Of a stretch of 64,000 bases of DNA, positions 32,591 to 45,000 are shown one piece after another. Made by a program: the position numbers and the translations under genes. A model generated the notes under the pieces. The model was not told the DNA's origin. It saw only the letters and a list, made by a program, of their open reading frames with translations, and did no database searches. This stretch comes from Pictodentalium vernedei (taxonomy: Eukaryota > Mollusca > Scaphopoda > Dentaliida > Dentaliidae), in assembly GCA_031216915.1 (NCBI GenBank), contig CM062294.1:162271455-162335454 (forward strand), written 5' to 3'. Position 1 is the stretch's first letter; each line of letters begins with the position of its first letter.

Positions 32591-33150
32591 GAAGTGTCAT
32601 GTGTGATCAGTGACAGCGCTGATAAAACCACGTAGTAATGAAGATGATACGTCATCACTGCTAGTGATGTTAAAATTCCGTGTGTTACCTAACTATAAAT
32701 TCAATCTAATTTGAAAATGTAACAAACCTTACAGGTCACATTGTATACCTAATGGAAAGGCTGAATTTGTAACCCCCGCTAATCGAGAGAGAATTTCATT
32801 CGACACAAAGAGTCAAACGAAACTAATGTGAACCGCGGCAAAACTCAGCGACCGACCGACTCGAGGTCGTATGACTCAGGGTCTTCGACACGGACCGCCC
32901 AGTAGAACTATTCTGAACCAGAGATACCCCTGGCTAAGTTGTGGGGTGGACCTTGGGGATGGAGGCTTGTGGCCGGAAGCCACCAATACATTTTGGGTCG
33001 GTTTTGAAAGTCTCACGTTTTCAAAAAGTGAGTGGGGTGAGAGTTGTGAAACGATGAATATTTAAAACCTCCATTACAGGTGGCGACGTCTAATAATACT
33101 TTGGCTTTGCAGTCGGCGCTTTTTGCACTCAAAGAACGATACTACAACTG
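32591..33150. other. No gene seen
   Basis: A 64-codon plus-strand frame at 32871-33065 has no recognisable domain. Confidence 0.5.
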
Positions 33151-33151
33151 T

Positions 33152-33440
33152 AAAATGAAATGAAATTTATTTTGCAGTATTCGTTCACCTGGAGTATTAC
33201 AAACAATTTGCAGAAATGTACAGAAATAAAGGGTACACTGCATAGAAACAGCATAGCCCTGGGGGCTGTCTTCCTGCCATTCCCATATTAAAAGACAATT
33301 CATTCTGAGATTAAAATTGCAAATAATTTGCACCCTTGCGGGATTCATGAGGGTAACTTGTATTACATAATTATGTAATTATTAAACCTAACGCAAATAG
33401 AACGTTGTTTTCACAAGAAATGCACTTAAATCTTAAATAG
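33152..33440 (-). mobile_element. Probable LINE 3' end
   Basis: Read on the minus strand it ends AATAAATTTCATTTCATTTTAC at about 33152, the kind of polyadenylation signal plus T/A-rich repeat that closes many LINEs. No coding part identified with it; it may belong to LINE-D or to another truncated copy. Confidence 0.4.
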
Positions 33441-33475
33441 GATTTTTTCCATCTATTTTGTCTTTCGACTTTCAG

Positions 33476-33637
33476 TCCCAGCCCCAGGGACAAGGCCATG
33501 ACACCCAACGAAATGACCCAGTGAGCTTACTCCAGTGGGAAACCATGGGCCCCGTGTCGGAGGCAAGAACAGAAAAGAATAAAACCCGCATTGCGATCTT
33601 TGCAATCAGTGCAGGCCAGAGACGGTCATTGCGCAAG
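33476..33637 (+). other. Candidate 162-nt phase-0 exon
   Basis: A pyrimidine-rich tract ending in TTTCAG (33470-33475) is followed by 54 open codons and then AAG|GTAAGG at 33635-33643, so both splice-site consensuses flank a segment divisible by three in the same frame. The surrounding frame is open for 150 codons (33458-33910). The residues (start SQPQGQGHDTQRNDP) match nothing I know. No neighbouring exons seen. Confidence 0.3.
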
Positions 33638-33924
33638 GTAAGGGGGGCAAAGTATTACACAAATTGCTTTACAGAAATTGCAAAAAGTGCATGGTCTGAT
33701 CAACAAAGCCTAGATTCTAGAATGTTGAAATCTGAATGTGGAGATCCAGGCGAAATGGAAGATCTATTGAGGCGCCGGACTGATGGTTCAATGTCATTCC
33801 AAATCCACGGGGAAAAATGGAACTGGAGTTCGGTCGAGAAGCAAGTTCCGGGTTTTCATGTGTGTGTATTACCGGACTGTTCTTTATTCACGCCAGACGG
33901 ATTTGTATAAAATTCAAATGTGTT

Positions 33925-36800
33925 ATCGAAGGACTCGGGTAGTTTATTATTAAACGAATATTGATTGAACAGGAGAGTATGTATGTATGGTATGTAGATC
34001 TCTGAATTTTAGTGTACCACAGCTTATGAAAAGGGGATCGGTGTCAAAAGTATAGGATCGTTTGATCGTTTCGTTATCACTCGAATAGCTTTTTTGCAGA
34101 CCGAGGATCCTATTTGTGGCTATAGCGTGTCCCCCACACTTGTATTCCATAAACTAAGTGACTTTGGATCAGAGAGAAGTACAATAATCTTAGCGCTACT
34201 CTGGAAAGAAATTTTGTAGCCCGATTTATGGCAAAAGTAGCCCTGGTTATATTCAAGCATAAGGTGGAGACGTGTTGCTTGAGTTTGAGATTTTCATCCA
34301 TATGAATACCGAGAAATTTAGATATCGTTTCCTCTTGATTTTTACCCACTAGTGCAATATTTGTATTATTCAATGATATGCTCTTGCCTCTCGCACTATA
34401 TCAATCATTTTGGGGATCGATGAATTTGGATTTAGTAGCGTTTAGAGCTAACTTTTTCGCAGAGCACCACTCGCTTATGCTATATAACTTGTATTTTGTA
34501 AGAGTATCGACGCTATTACTAGCTGCATGCGCTGTTGTGCCATCTGCGAACGACAAGACTTTTAACAAAGTCGATTTGCTGATGTCGTTGATATTTAGTA
34601 CAAATAAAATGGACCCGAGGATAGAACCCTGGTGTACACCTGTGATGATTTCTTTTTTGTCAGATACCTCATTATGGAAAGAAACAGATTGGTTTATTAT
34701 TGTTAAATAATCCTTAAATTCAGGAATTCGCTAGCCCTCGAATGCCATAATATTCCAGTTTCTTTAGCAGAATGTTATTGTCAGTGCTATCGAAAGATTT
34801 CGCAAAATCTAGGAAAACCGAAAGAGTCCCATCTTTAGTTGTTTTATCGTTTGCTTCACCAACGCTGTTGATTAGGTGAAGTATAGGATGCACGGTTGAA
34901 TGGTGTTTTCTAAACCCAAATTGATACTTATATACAGTCTTTTGGTCATCTAAGAAACTGGATAAACGTGAATACATACATTTTGCAAGTACTGTTGAGA
35001 ATGCTGGAAAAATACTAATGCGTCGGTGGTTATTGAATACATGCGGATCGCCAGATTTGAAAATAGGTTTAATTTGCTTGGTTCTACAACAGTAGTTATG
35101 TGAGTTAGCGAATTTGCCACCTCGGAGATGGTCTCTTTTAAAAACTTACTCGACAAGTTATCGCAATCTTTTGTTGCCTTTCTTCGAATGCTATTAACAC
35201 AGATAATTACTATCTGCACGTTGGTGGGTGATATAAAGAAATATTCCGCATTGATGTTGCCAATGTAGTCCGAGAAATGACGGTTTGACGACGGTATTTC
35301 GTCACTAATTGATTTACATATGCTTACAAAAGGTATTAAATCTATCGGCAATCAATCTAGAGTCGGTTAGTTCGACGTTGTCAACACGACAGGAAGACGG
35401 CAGTGTGGCGGTTGTTCAGTTTTGCTAATTGCTTTACGCAAAATTTTCCAGTTTTTTTAAATGTTATTTTTGTTCGAGAGTAGGGTATCGGTGTAATAAT
35501 CAGGTTTACTAGTTCTTTTCAGTCGGTTGAAAATCCGACAATGGTTTTTGTATTCAGTGATGTTTGAGGGGGTTGGGGAATTTATCTTTCTAGCATACAA
35601 TTTATTTTTGTTCAAAGACGATTGTAAGAGGCCACGCGTCATCCATGGTTCACAGTTTATGCATTTCTTCGGAGATGATCTCAGTTCCAATAGGAAAGCT
35701 CTGTCAGAGAGACAATAGAATTTATAGAGGAAAAGAAAAGGCCATACGCTCTATTCGGGCACGCGTTTATTGGTTTGAGTTGAGTGGACTGGGCAGTTGC
35801 TTTTGTCCTCGTAAAATGTTGCGAAGTGGTCGCTAACATCGGTAATTACAATTCCTGATTCACATGGGTTAGGATTGTTGCTAAATATATGATCGATTAA
35901 TGTTGGTGAAGTGGTCTTGAGATAGCTGGCAGATAGCTGCAGAAACGTGTACTTGACCGAGAATCTATATAAGAGTTGGTCTTAGTGTGACCATTGAAGT
36001 TTAGGAGATCAAGAGTAAAGTCGCCAAAGAGATAAGACTTTTTTCGGAATTTATTATATCCAATAGTCGAAATAATTCGGTAAGAAAACCGTCGAACCGA
36101 GAATCTATATAAGTGCAGTATTTGGTCTATTGACCTATTATACATTTATTTCTGCCAGTGATTTCTAGGAATAATAATTCAAAGACATGATGGATAAAGA
36201 CTGGAAGATCATTGCGTATTTTGAAGGACATATTATCTTTTACAAATAAACCAGCACCACCTCTTCCATCATCATTGTCGGGTCGTTTGTTGCAAATAAG
36301 AGTGTGGAAGCATCAAGTTCGTTGCACATAGCTTTGGGGTTAAATATTTCAGTCAGACCTATTACATCAAAAAAGTCTATATCAGACTGTAGATCGCACA
36401 ATTAATTTCGGAGATTTTCGAAATTCGTATTTAGACTACGCAGTTGATATTGAAGAAGGAGAGGGATTTACTTTGGCTGGATATATTATCTTCGAATTGC
36501 TCTTGCTCAGGTGTATAGTACTTGTAGAGAGTGTACCATTGAATTTAGAGATGAAGTCAAAAGCATCGGCATTCTGGATGTCATCAAGCGTAGGATTGTT
36601 AGTCGTGTTGGTCCAACAGATCAACGGAAGCACATTTATGTGGGCCTTTTTATAGGTATGAGCAATCAATTTATGGGTTAGACCAGGCATGGTTATTATT
36701 AAGAAAAAGTTATCTTGCACGTGGAACAGAATTTTGATGTCAGGAACGTGCAACAGATATATACACATGATGAACAATTATTATTAAGATTCTGAAAAAA
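33925..36800 (-). pseudogene. LINE-D ORF2: Jockey/CR1-like endonuclease and reverse transcriptase, heavily broken
   Basis: On the minus strand from about 36800: an N-terminal segment (36777-36436); an endonuclease with a GGAGLFV block (about 36263-36243) and GDFTLDLLN (about 36050-36000, normally GDFN); a linker (35690-34950); reverse transcriptase with QFGFRKHHSTVH, VFLDFAKSFDSTD (34977-34720), GVHQGSILGS and FADG (about 34545), where the catalytic FADD has lost its second Asp; then FLGIHMDENLKLKQH (34373-34110). Sequence beyond 33930 no longer looks like LINE. Clearly a different family from C, E and G. Confidence 0.8.
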
Positions 36801-37331
36801 AACTCCTTTCTTTTTCCAGGGAATAAGGTCACAGAAATTGTACATTCGTGTAACATTTATATATACATGCACGTGAGAAACCGGACTTTTCGTCCTGTTA
36901 GCTGGGCTGCGGAATATGGTTATAGGAACCAAATCATTCAGACACAAACACATAAGTATCATAAGTGGGGATGTATAAACGGACGCGATCCATCTATCCC
37001 ATTATGCTAAATGCCATGCAATTTGACGATTGTCTTTCAAGTTAGTATAAAAGTTATAGTTAAGCGAAATTCACAACGAGCATTAGCTGGCTCAGTTTGC
37101 GACAATTCAAGATGACTTTTAATCTTTAATCTTATCAAAATAAGTGTTAATATAAGGCTGCTTTATTAAATTTTAGTAAAGTTCAGTGTTTACGGTTCAA
37201 ACAATCACACAGACATTTATTCACTTATCGGTATCAAAGGACACATTCAGCATTTTGCTGGACACGGACACATTCAGCATTTTGCTGAATGTGACTTTAG
37301 ATACCAATAACTAAATAAATGTCCATATTTT
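36801..37331. other. No gene seen
   Basis: Contains a direct repeat of GGACACATTCAGCATTTTGC (about 37240 and 37265). Nothing else recognised. Confidence 0.5.
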
Positions 37332-37344
37332 ACATAAATATGTA

Positions 37345-37620
37345 TTTATTTATTTATTGGTGTTTAAGGTAACATACGTATGCACAATGGCTAATCATTA
37401 CCGTGTCAGTTTTACGGGTGGAGGAAGCCGGAGTACCCGGAGAGAAGCACCGAGCAGCTGCCAGCTTCCCAGCATCGTAACTCCGCACTGCAGCACAAGC
37501 AGGGTCAGATTGGTTGAAGACACGCAGACGTGCAGTACGCCTTAGTACACGGCGTCATCGTGCCCCCTTGTGGGCAGTCGGGGTTAAGTGCCTTGCCCAA
37601 GCACACAACGTGGGAGTCCG
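37345..37620 (-). mobile_element. tRNA-Cys SINE family, headless 5'-truncated copy
   Basis: Matches the body and tail of the SINE at 7345-7710 but stops inside the GTTAAGTGCCTTGCCCAAGC region, so the tRNA head is missing. It is flanked by a perfect 13-bp duplication ACATAAATATGTA at 37332-37344 and 37621-37633. The truncation with a clean duplication fits target-primed reverse transcription that stopped early. Confidence 0.85.
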
Positions 37621-37726
37621 ACATAAATATGTAAAATATAAGTAAAATGGAACCGTCAATGGGCATACCACTCTTACTTTTCACGAAGTCAACGTAATTT
37701 TGGGACCCATACGAAACATTATCCAT

Positions 37727-37942
37727 TTGAACCCAAGCGCCGCTTTTTCGGCCAAGAACATGATACGTCATAACGTCATTATATAGGATGGCTGTTCAGT
37801 AAATGTGTGGGGTATAACAATCAATATTTTCGTTGAAAATATTGATTGGTCTACCCCAAATAATGAACATGGTCTCATTTTAATTGCTGCCATTGAACTG
37901 GCGTGGCAGATACCACTAGAGTTCAAAGGGTTAAGAGAGGGC
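37727..37942. mobile_element. MITE family M2
   Basis: Ends CCATTTGAACCC and GAGTTCAAAGGGTTAA are imperfect inverted repeats. A central 14-bp-arm hairpin (CAATCAATATTTTC ... GAAAATATTGATTG) lies at 37826-37857. Shares its internal part with 27480-27596 and 47441-48012. No coding. Confidence 0.65.
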
Positions 37943-38340
37943 GTACTAGCAAAATGTGTCGGGGCTGGTGTTTTTGTACATGCTGTTGTCTGCATAATAA
38001 GACTTTACGTGAGGTTCGACAAACAAAAATTCCATAATTCGTTTCATTGAAAAATTACTGTTGTTTTTAAATCGAAAGAGAGCTTGGAAAAACAAAGATA
38101 TCAATTTTATTTTTGATCCGCGTCTACTGTTCGTGAAGATTTGGCAGAATAAAAAATAAAGGGCAATAACTCTGTAATTTCGTCAGGTAATTGGAACGTA
38201 CCAAGACACTGTTTATGTAAAGTAAACTACCACAATAATTGGAGGCCGTATTTTGATAACTATTGTTCATGATATCCCATAATCAGATTTCCGGACTGAC
38301 GGACGGTTAGTGGAACGGAGGGACGGGGTTTCTTATTATA
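37943..38340. other. No gene seen
   Basis: AT-rich DNA without recognised motif. Confidence 0.5.
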
Positions 38341-38341
38341 C

Positions 38342-38800
38342 CTCTTCCTTACTCTGATTAAGAAGGGGGAGGGGGGGTTAAACAACTAAGGCTAAACGGG
38401 TGTATCACTTTAGCGAGCATTTGAAGTAATTTGCATGTCCTGATGCGCCACAAAAAATGATAAAGAAAGATGAAAAAAGGTTAGAATAAGAATAAGTAAG
38501 TGAAATAAGTGCGCAACTTCTTCACCATAGTTGGTAAGCACTGCTCCTTAGCCTGTCTTCTCGTTGGATCAAGGATAGTTGTACGTGTTGTATAAGGTAG
38601 GCTTCTTAGAAATGTTTCCTACGTGTGAAGGGGGTTGGAGGAATAAAACAACTCCGGCTAAACGTGTGTACCACTCCTTACTTTAGCGAGATTCCGCATT
38701 TGAAGTAATATGCATGACCTAATGCGCCAAAAAAGTGATAACGAATGATGAAAACTGGGTTAGAATAAAGATGAGTAAGTAAATTAAGGTGCTATATAAG
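38342..38800. repeat. ~295-bp direct tandem repeat
   Basis: GGCTAAACGGGTGTATCAC (38390) and GGCTAAACGTGTGTACCAC (38675) begin two similar stretches running through GATGCGCCACAAAAAATGAT/AATGCGCCAAAAAAGTGATA. The part 38506-38630 (CAACTTCTTCACCATAGTTG) recurs at about 39696-39830. Confidence 0.7.
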
Positions 38801-38864
38801 GAAGGAAGCCATGTCCACTTTGAATCTCCCACCTCTGACATTCCCCAAATTCAAACAAAATAAA

Positions 38865-39135
38865 CACTAACCACACATCAAAATGAAGGTTGGGAGGCAC
38901 AAGACACGAAAAATATATGAAATCAACTCATAGAGCTGACAGCAGGCCCCAGTGGCTCCCTGAAACCCACTACCACATTCGCACCAGAACCGATAACACA
39001 ATAACACTTCACGAGAACAACCTACGGCCAAATGCGCCTTACACATCCAAGAACAAAACCAGGCATTCAAAACAATTCAGAATCCGTGTTCGACGGACAT
39101 GCGTAAATCACTCGATAGCACGAATTATTTCCATC
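38865..39135 (+). pseudogene. Unidentified diverged repeat, copy 1
   Basis: Translated on the plus strand (PQWLPETHYHIRTRTDN) it resembles the minus-strand translation of 39600-39260 (HRWFLKVCCPVRARTNS), with matching positions over about 60 residues (for example LRPNAPYTSKNKT against LWPDVLHMSGSKA). The conservation at protein level hints at a once-coding element. Family unknown. Confidence 0.4.
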
Positions 39136-39259
39136 GAAAAGTAAAATCGTAATTCTAAGAAATTTCAACTAGAGTCATGATACCTTGCATAGAATATGAC
39201 AAGCGTACAGTCTCTATATAATATTATGCTGTACTAAGGCCATCTTTCTCATTATTTGA

Positions 39260-39600
39260 TTTTAGGCGGCGTTGAAAATCGATGCTTTTTCCCTCCGATG
39301 ACGTTGACAGGAAATCGAAAGTAATTTACGATGTCAACAAAGGCGATAGTTTTGGAATTTACCACCATGCAGCTCCATCGCTGCGTTCCGAAGAATTTCG
39401 ATGCCCCAGCTTTGCTCCCGGACATGTGAAGCACATCGGGCCATAAGTTGCTTCTGTGACACACCATTTTACTATTTGTCCTGGCACGAACAGGGCAGCA
39501 GACCTTCAGGAACCAGCGGTGACCGCGGTCAACTACATGAGGCAATCACACATATGTCCCCTTCCCCACACATCTCCACCCTCATGCTCATGTACAATTT
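39260..39600 (-). pseudogene. Unidentified diverged repeat, copy 2 (inverted)
   Basis: A 97-codon minus-strand frame (39545-39252) matched by the sequence at 38865-39135 in the opposite orientation. The identity by eye is only about 60 percent, so the duplication is old. No recognised domain. Confidence 0.4.
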
Positions 39601-39689
39601 GTGCATATTCAACGCGAACCTAAGGAATATAAGAGGTGGGAATTTCAAAAACAAACAACAAAACTCCATTAGTTATATAGCACCTTAAG

Positions 39690-39835
39690 TACCCAACTTC
39701 TTTACCATAGTAAATAAGAATTGTTCTCTGATTTTGTGTTATTGTATGATCAAGGATAGTTGCATGTATTGTATAAGGTAATCTCTTATTTATATATAAA
39801 TGTTTCTTGCGTGCCAAGGAGGAATGTCGTCTGTG
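39690..39835. repeat. Third copy of the 38.5-kb repeat
   Basis: CAACTTCTTTACCATAGTAA through ATCAAGGATAGTTGCATGTATTGT and on to GTTTCTTGCGTG matches 38506-38630. Confidence 0.7.
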
Positions 39836-40177
39836 GTCGTATTAAATGAATTTTCAACAGATACCCGTCCATATTTCAGGTACCAGTAGCTTGTTTGTAC
39901 AAAGGTTTTGTGTACTCCCAATAGAATCGGAGCACATAGAGCAGCGTGTAAAAAGCGTGTGTCATAAGTAACAGTCATTGATATGGACCACTTAACCACG
40001 GTGGGCAATTTGAACAAAACAGTTTACCGTTTTTATTTTGATACATGTGTGGCATAGAGTACTAGAGCTAACAAGTGGGCCAGCTGTCGTTAGTTCATTT
40101 GGATGTAAGGCAAAGTGCGCGATGTTATACGCGGTTTTTGTATCACCACACAACAGTGATTAAAACAACGTTGCTTA

Positions 40178-40427
40178 ACCCTTTACCCAACGTAACGGCC
40201 AAAACCGGCCAGCGCTATTCTCAAAAATCGCCAATTAATTTTCATTATTTTTTTCATTTTTTGTCTCAAAACATAGGTTATGACCCCTCGTTGGAACGAG
40301 CTCGTCGAGCTCGTTCCAACGAGGGGTCATAACCTATGTTTTTGAGACAAAAAATGAAAAAAATTAGTTATTCAAGAATTATTTTTGCAAGTGTCGTCTG
40401 CTTTCTACGTTAGGTAAAGGGTTAAAA
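40178..40427 (+). mobile_element. MITE family M1, best-preserved copy
   Basis: Ends TTAACCCTTTACCCAACGTA and TACGTTAGGTAAAGGGTTAA are near-perfect inverted repeats beginning with TTAA, as in piggyBac-type transposons. The centre holds a palindrome of about 60-base arms (about 40245-40304 and 40306-40366) that differ by one indel. No coding capacity, so mobilised in trans if at all. Confidence 0.8.
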
Positions 40428-41090
40428 TCTATTCGTATATAATTTGTTTCTTTGTCACTTAAACATGGAGCAATTCCGAGTTTGTTTAATCGAGAGTAAA
40501 GGATTTTATGTTACTGTCTATCACTTGTGGCAGAAGGATGAATTGATGCACCTCCCGAAACCAAACATAAATTGAAAACACTGAACAATGTGTGTGTATA
40601 TATATACACACTGGCAAAGATCAACTATATATGTATTCGTTGCCGTTTAAATAATATAGTAAACCACTGCCATTGCTCAGTACTGGGTATGGATAGACCA
40701 CTTCCTGGGGTATACTCAACTGAATATACATATAAATTTGCCTAAGTTTAATATATATATATGTACACTTGAATGAACAACAAAAGTATCAAGTCATTAA
40801 TGAAACATTGAATAGAACAGTTAAAAGTTCGAATATTTTGCTTAGTTTTTGTTTGAACAAGTGATACCATCATGACATCTGCTGTTACCTGAACGTCCAG
40901 ATTTAACAGATTTAAAACATTTACATTGTTTGCTTTACATTGTGTAGTCCCTTTACCACAATTGCACTAAGTATACCCCTCGCCACCACACATGGATTCT
41001 GACTGAACTGCCTGGCGCACAGATATCTCTTTGTCATCAGAAATGTCATTCATTTGATAACATTTTTGAGCACACAAATCAAACTGATTT
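40428..41090. other. No gene seen; minisatellite-like pieces
   Basis: 40590-40700 contains TATATATATACACACTGG, ATCAACTATATATG and AAACCACTGCCATTG, which resemble the units of the array at 59690-61290. Confidence 0.5.
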
Positions 41091-42050
41091 AGTTTAAACA
41101 ATATTTATTGAAAAAGATAAGTTAACTGTATACATGAAAACAAGTGTAAACATATTGAATGTTTTGTACATAAAATTCAGTGAATACATTTAACACCTGA
41201 AATGTCAAACTAACTTGTTGTAGTAGGGGATTCGGAAGAAAGCTGAATGGTTATGTAAACCGTCTCCCAAGTCTGCAAGATTACACAATTTCAGTTAGAC
41301 AGATAGAACGGGTGGGTCTGTTTCGATATTGTTTAAACGAGAAAAAAATGAAGAAAGTAGATCGAGAGGAACAGTGATGAACAGTGAAGGAGAAGGATGA
41401 CAATTGAAAAGGGCCAACTTGAATGCAAACGACATCAACATTGATCGACAACAGTTTGGGAACTGACTCACTTGGAAATCGCAGCCTAACGCTAATATAA
41501 GACGAGGGTATTCTAATGGACAACGGATGGGGGGGGGGGGGGGGGGGGTGCGAGCGCTGATAACATTTTTCATTTCAGTAAGGGACACGACTCCGGAGGA
41601 CCGCCGCCAGCACCATGCACCGCCGGAAAACGAACAGTGTCTTGCAAGTGGAAGACGCATTATTCGTTAGCATGCAATGTCTTGTTCAATAATGTACGAA
41701 CCACAACTCGTCACCCGCGGCACAGAGCGCGGCAACATTAACCCGGAACCCTACCCCCGCCCCATGAAAAAAAACAACAGTGTGAGAAGCTAATAACCAG
41801 GCCCTCAACCCGCAGATATTTCATTTGATGTAGGCTTTTACTAAAAAAGAAAACTTACGTAAGACAGACAAGCAAACCCCCCGCCACCGATCATCAGGTT
41901 AGTTAGATGGTCCACTAACAGAAGAGATAATTGGATAATACGATAGGAGCTCACTTGAAAGAGATGTTGTGTTGAGAGACCATCCAGAAGGCGACTAGGC
42001 CCTGATTCCACCCATTGTAAACTATAAGGTGAGCAGCGGTAGGGTCGCAA

Positions 42051-45000
42051 TTATTGGAAGCGTTTACTAAGTAGAATAAAGTCCTGCACCATTTCAAATA
42101 CAGACAAATTTTCTTCACTGGTAAGGAATTCGGAGCCAAATAGGAGTGTTGTCACATCTGGTGCAAACGGAAGTGATTTTATTGTTGACCTGCGTGCCTC
42201 TTCAAAGACAGGACAGAACAAAAGAAAGTGTTCGCTTGTCTCGAGGGCACCACACTGACACAGGGGCGAAGGCGACAGGTGGTTATTGAATAAATGGGTG
42301 CTTAGAATACTGCAACACAACCGCAATCTGCAGTGATAGATTTGTCCTATTCGTGATTTTGCATGGCCATAGAAAGACGTGGGTCGCAGATTGCCCCTGT
42401 TAAGATAACTTGCGAAATTACTCACTGATGAATTTTCTCTGATTGATAAAGGTATGTCGTTCCATAGGCTTGTAGTTCTCGGTATAAATGAAGACTGGTA
42501 CAGTTGGGTGTTGCAGAAGGGAACTCGGAGGTCATTACCTGATCGGAGATTGAGACATCGGCTGGTGGTGGAGACTGTTGGAGGTATCTTATTAGCAATA
42601 TATGGGGGCGTCGCATGGTGGAACATTCGGAAAAATTGTTTCAGTTTGTATTTGCGACGTCTTTCCTCAAGTGAGTCCCAGCGGGTTTCATTGTACAACG
42701 CAGAAGTCCTAGCACTCATGGTTGCGCCAGTCACTATCCTTGCTGAAGCCAACTGTACTTTTTCCAAATCATTTTTATTACTCGCCGTGCAATTGTCCCA
42801 AATTGTGCTACCATATTCAAGGAGAGGCCTAATAAAGGCAAAGTAAATCTTTTCAAGGACACAGCGGTCAAGAGTAAACTTTTGCCTCCTCAGTAAATCT
42901 ACGAGAGACCATGCTTTACCGCAGATATGTTCAATGTGGTCATTCCACGTACATACATCATTTAAGATAATTCCCAGGTGCTTGTGATTTTTAACTTCCG
43001 ATATCTGGGCATTACCAAGAAACAGTGGTGGGTGCACAGCAGGGCTAACCTTGCGCGATATGAGCATGGTCTCAGATTTTTTAGGATTGAACTCAACCAA
43101 CCACGTCTTGCCCCAATGCTCTATTGTAGTCAGATCCTGGTTGATCACAGTTGCTGCTTGGGTTGGATTCTCAACTATTAGATACAATGATGTATCATCA
43201 GTGAAGAGCCGAATGCTACTCAAGAGGTTATCTGTTATGTCATTGTTATATATGAGAAATAATAAGGGGCCAAGTATCGACCCCTGGGGTACTCCAGAGT
43301 TTATAGGTCTCCAGGATGAGGTCTCGGAGGCAATTGCGACCCTCTGGACCCTGTGGGAGAGGTACGATTTTAAAAATGCGAGTAGATCACCTGACACTCC
43401 AATTTTTTCCAGCTTGCGAATGAGACCAACATGCCACACCTTATCGAAAGCTTTACTGACGTCGCAGAAGACTACGCGATCCTCTTTTCCGTCGTCGAGG
43501 GCTCGGCAGAATTCGTCATAGAGGTCAGTTAGTTGAAGTATAGTCGAATCACCAGGGGTAAATCCCGACTGAAATTGACTTAGGATGTTGTCGTCGCTCA
43601 AGTTCTTCCACAACTGTTTGAAAATACATTTTTCAAAAACCTTACCAACACAACTAAGGAGGGAAATCGGACGATACTTCGTTACTAAATTGGATGGATG
43701 CTTTTTTAAAACGGGTGTTTCATTAGCCTTTTTCCACATAAGTGGAAAGTAATTATTATTCAGGAGAATATTGAAGAATACTGAGAGAGGTTCACATAGG
43801 GATAATTTACATTCCTTCAGCAACCAGGGACTTATAAGATCAGGTCCTGCAGCCTTTGATGCATTAAGGGATTTTAGCGCTTCGTATACATCACTGCTCT
43901 GTATGATTATCCTGTCTATTGAGTAAGGGGTGGGTGTGGCCAGTATAGGTAGGGATGCCTGAGAGTCATCCACTGATGAGATAGAGCTAAAGTATTCATT
44001 AAACACATCAGCTTTTTCCCTATTTGTGACGTACGTTTTGTCCAAATGACTGATAGCCGGAATATCTGAATTGGTGTTGCCAATGAACGTCTTAAGAGTT
44101 ATCCACCACTGGGCTGGCTTAGTTGCACGACTAGTGAGTACTGACTGTACGTTCGCAACATAAGCTGCCTTCGCCTTCCTGATAGCCGAGACCACTTCGT
44201 TTCTCTTCTGTTTGTATTTTTCAAAGGACTGTGGGAGACCATTGCGTTTGGCAACGCGATATAACCTTTTCCTCTGTCTTATTAGTAATCTTATTTCGTT
44301 ATGCATCCATTTTGGTTGATACTTTCTAACAGTGATCCATTTGTTGGGAATATGACGGGAAGCAGTGTTAAGTAGCTCTGTAGAGAACTCAGAGACAATT
44401 ATATCCAGACTCGATGCATTGAAAATAGTATCCCAGTTTACACTAGCGAGCGCGTCATTCAGTTCGCGATAGTGGCCCTGTGAATACAAATAAATTTGTC
44501 TCCTAAAGGAGATGCGCGATGGTTTGATAAAGTCGATCTCCAGGACAGAAGGACAGTGATAGCGGATCATATCAGGTATAAATGGATCTAAGATCTCACA
44601 AGTCTTCACGTTGACTGTCTTGCTAACGGCGAAAATGTCAATCAGTGAAGAAGAGGATTCCGTGAAACATGTTGGCCCATTCACAAGCTGTCTAAAATTA
44701 AAATATCTAATAATATCTGAAAGATGCCCTCTGGGACCTGCGATTTGATTGTCGTTGAAATTACCGGTAATGACAAGGTCAGAAACAGATGTATCCGTTG
44801 CTTTGTCAATCGAAGCGGATATAGTATCCCATGTATCAACAGTACTGTTGGGTGGGCGATAAAATACTCCTAAAAGAAGCGACTTACCCCTTTCTCTTAT
44901 TAATTCCACCCATAGGCACTCGACAGGTGTCATTTGTAGGTCAGGTCTGTGCCTAAATGCAATGCCATCCTTAATGTATACTGCTACCCCGCCTCCTTTT

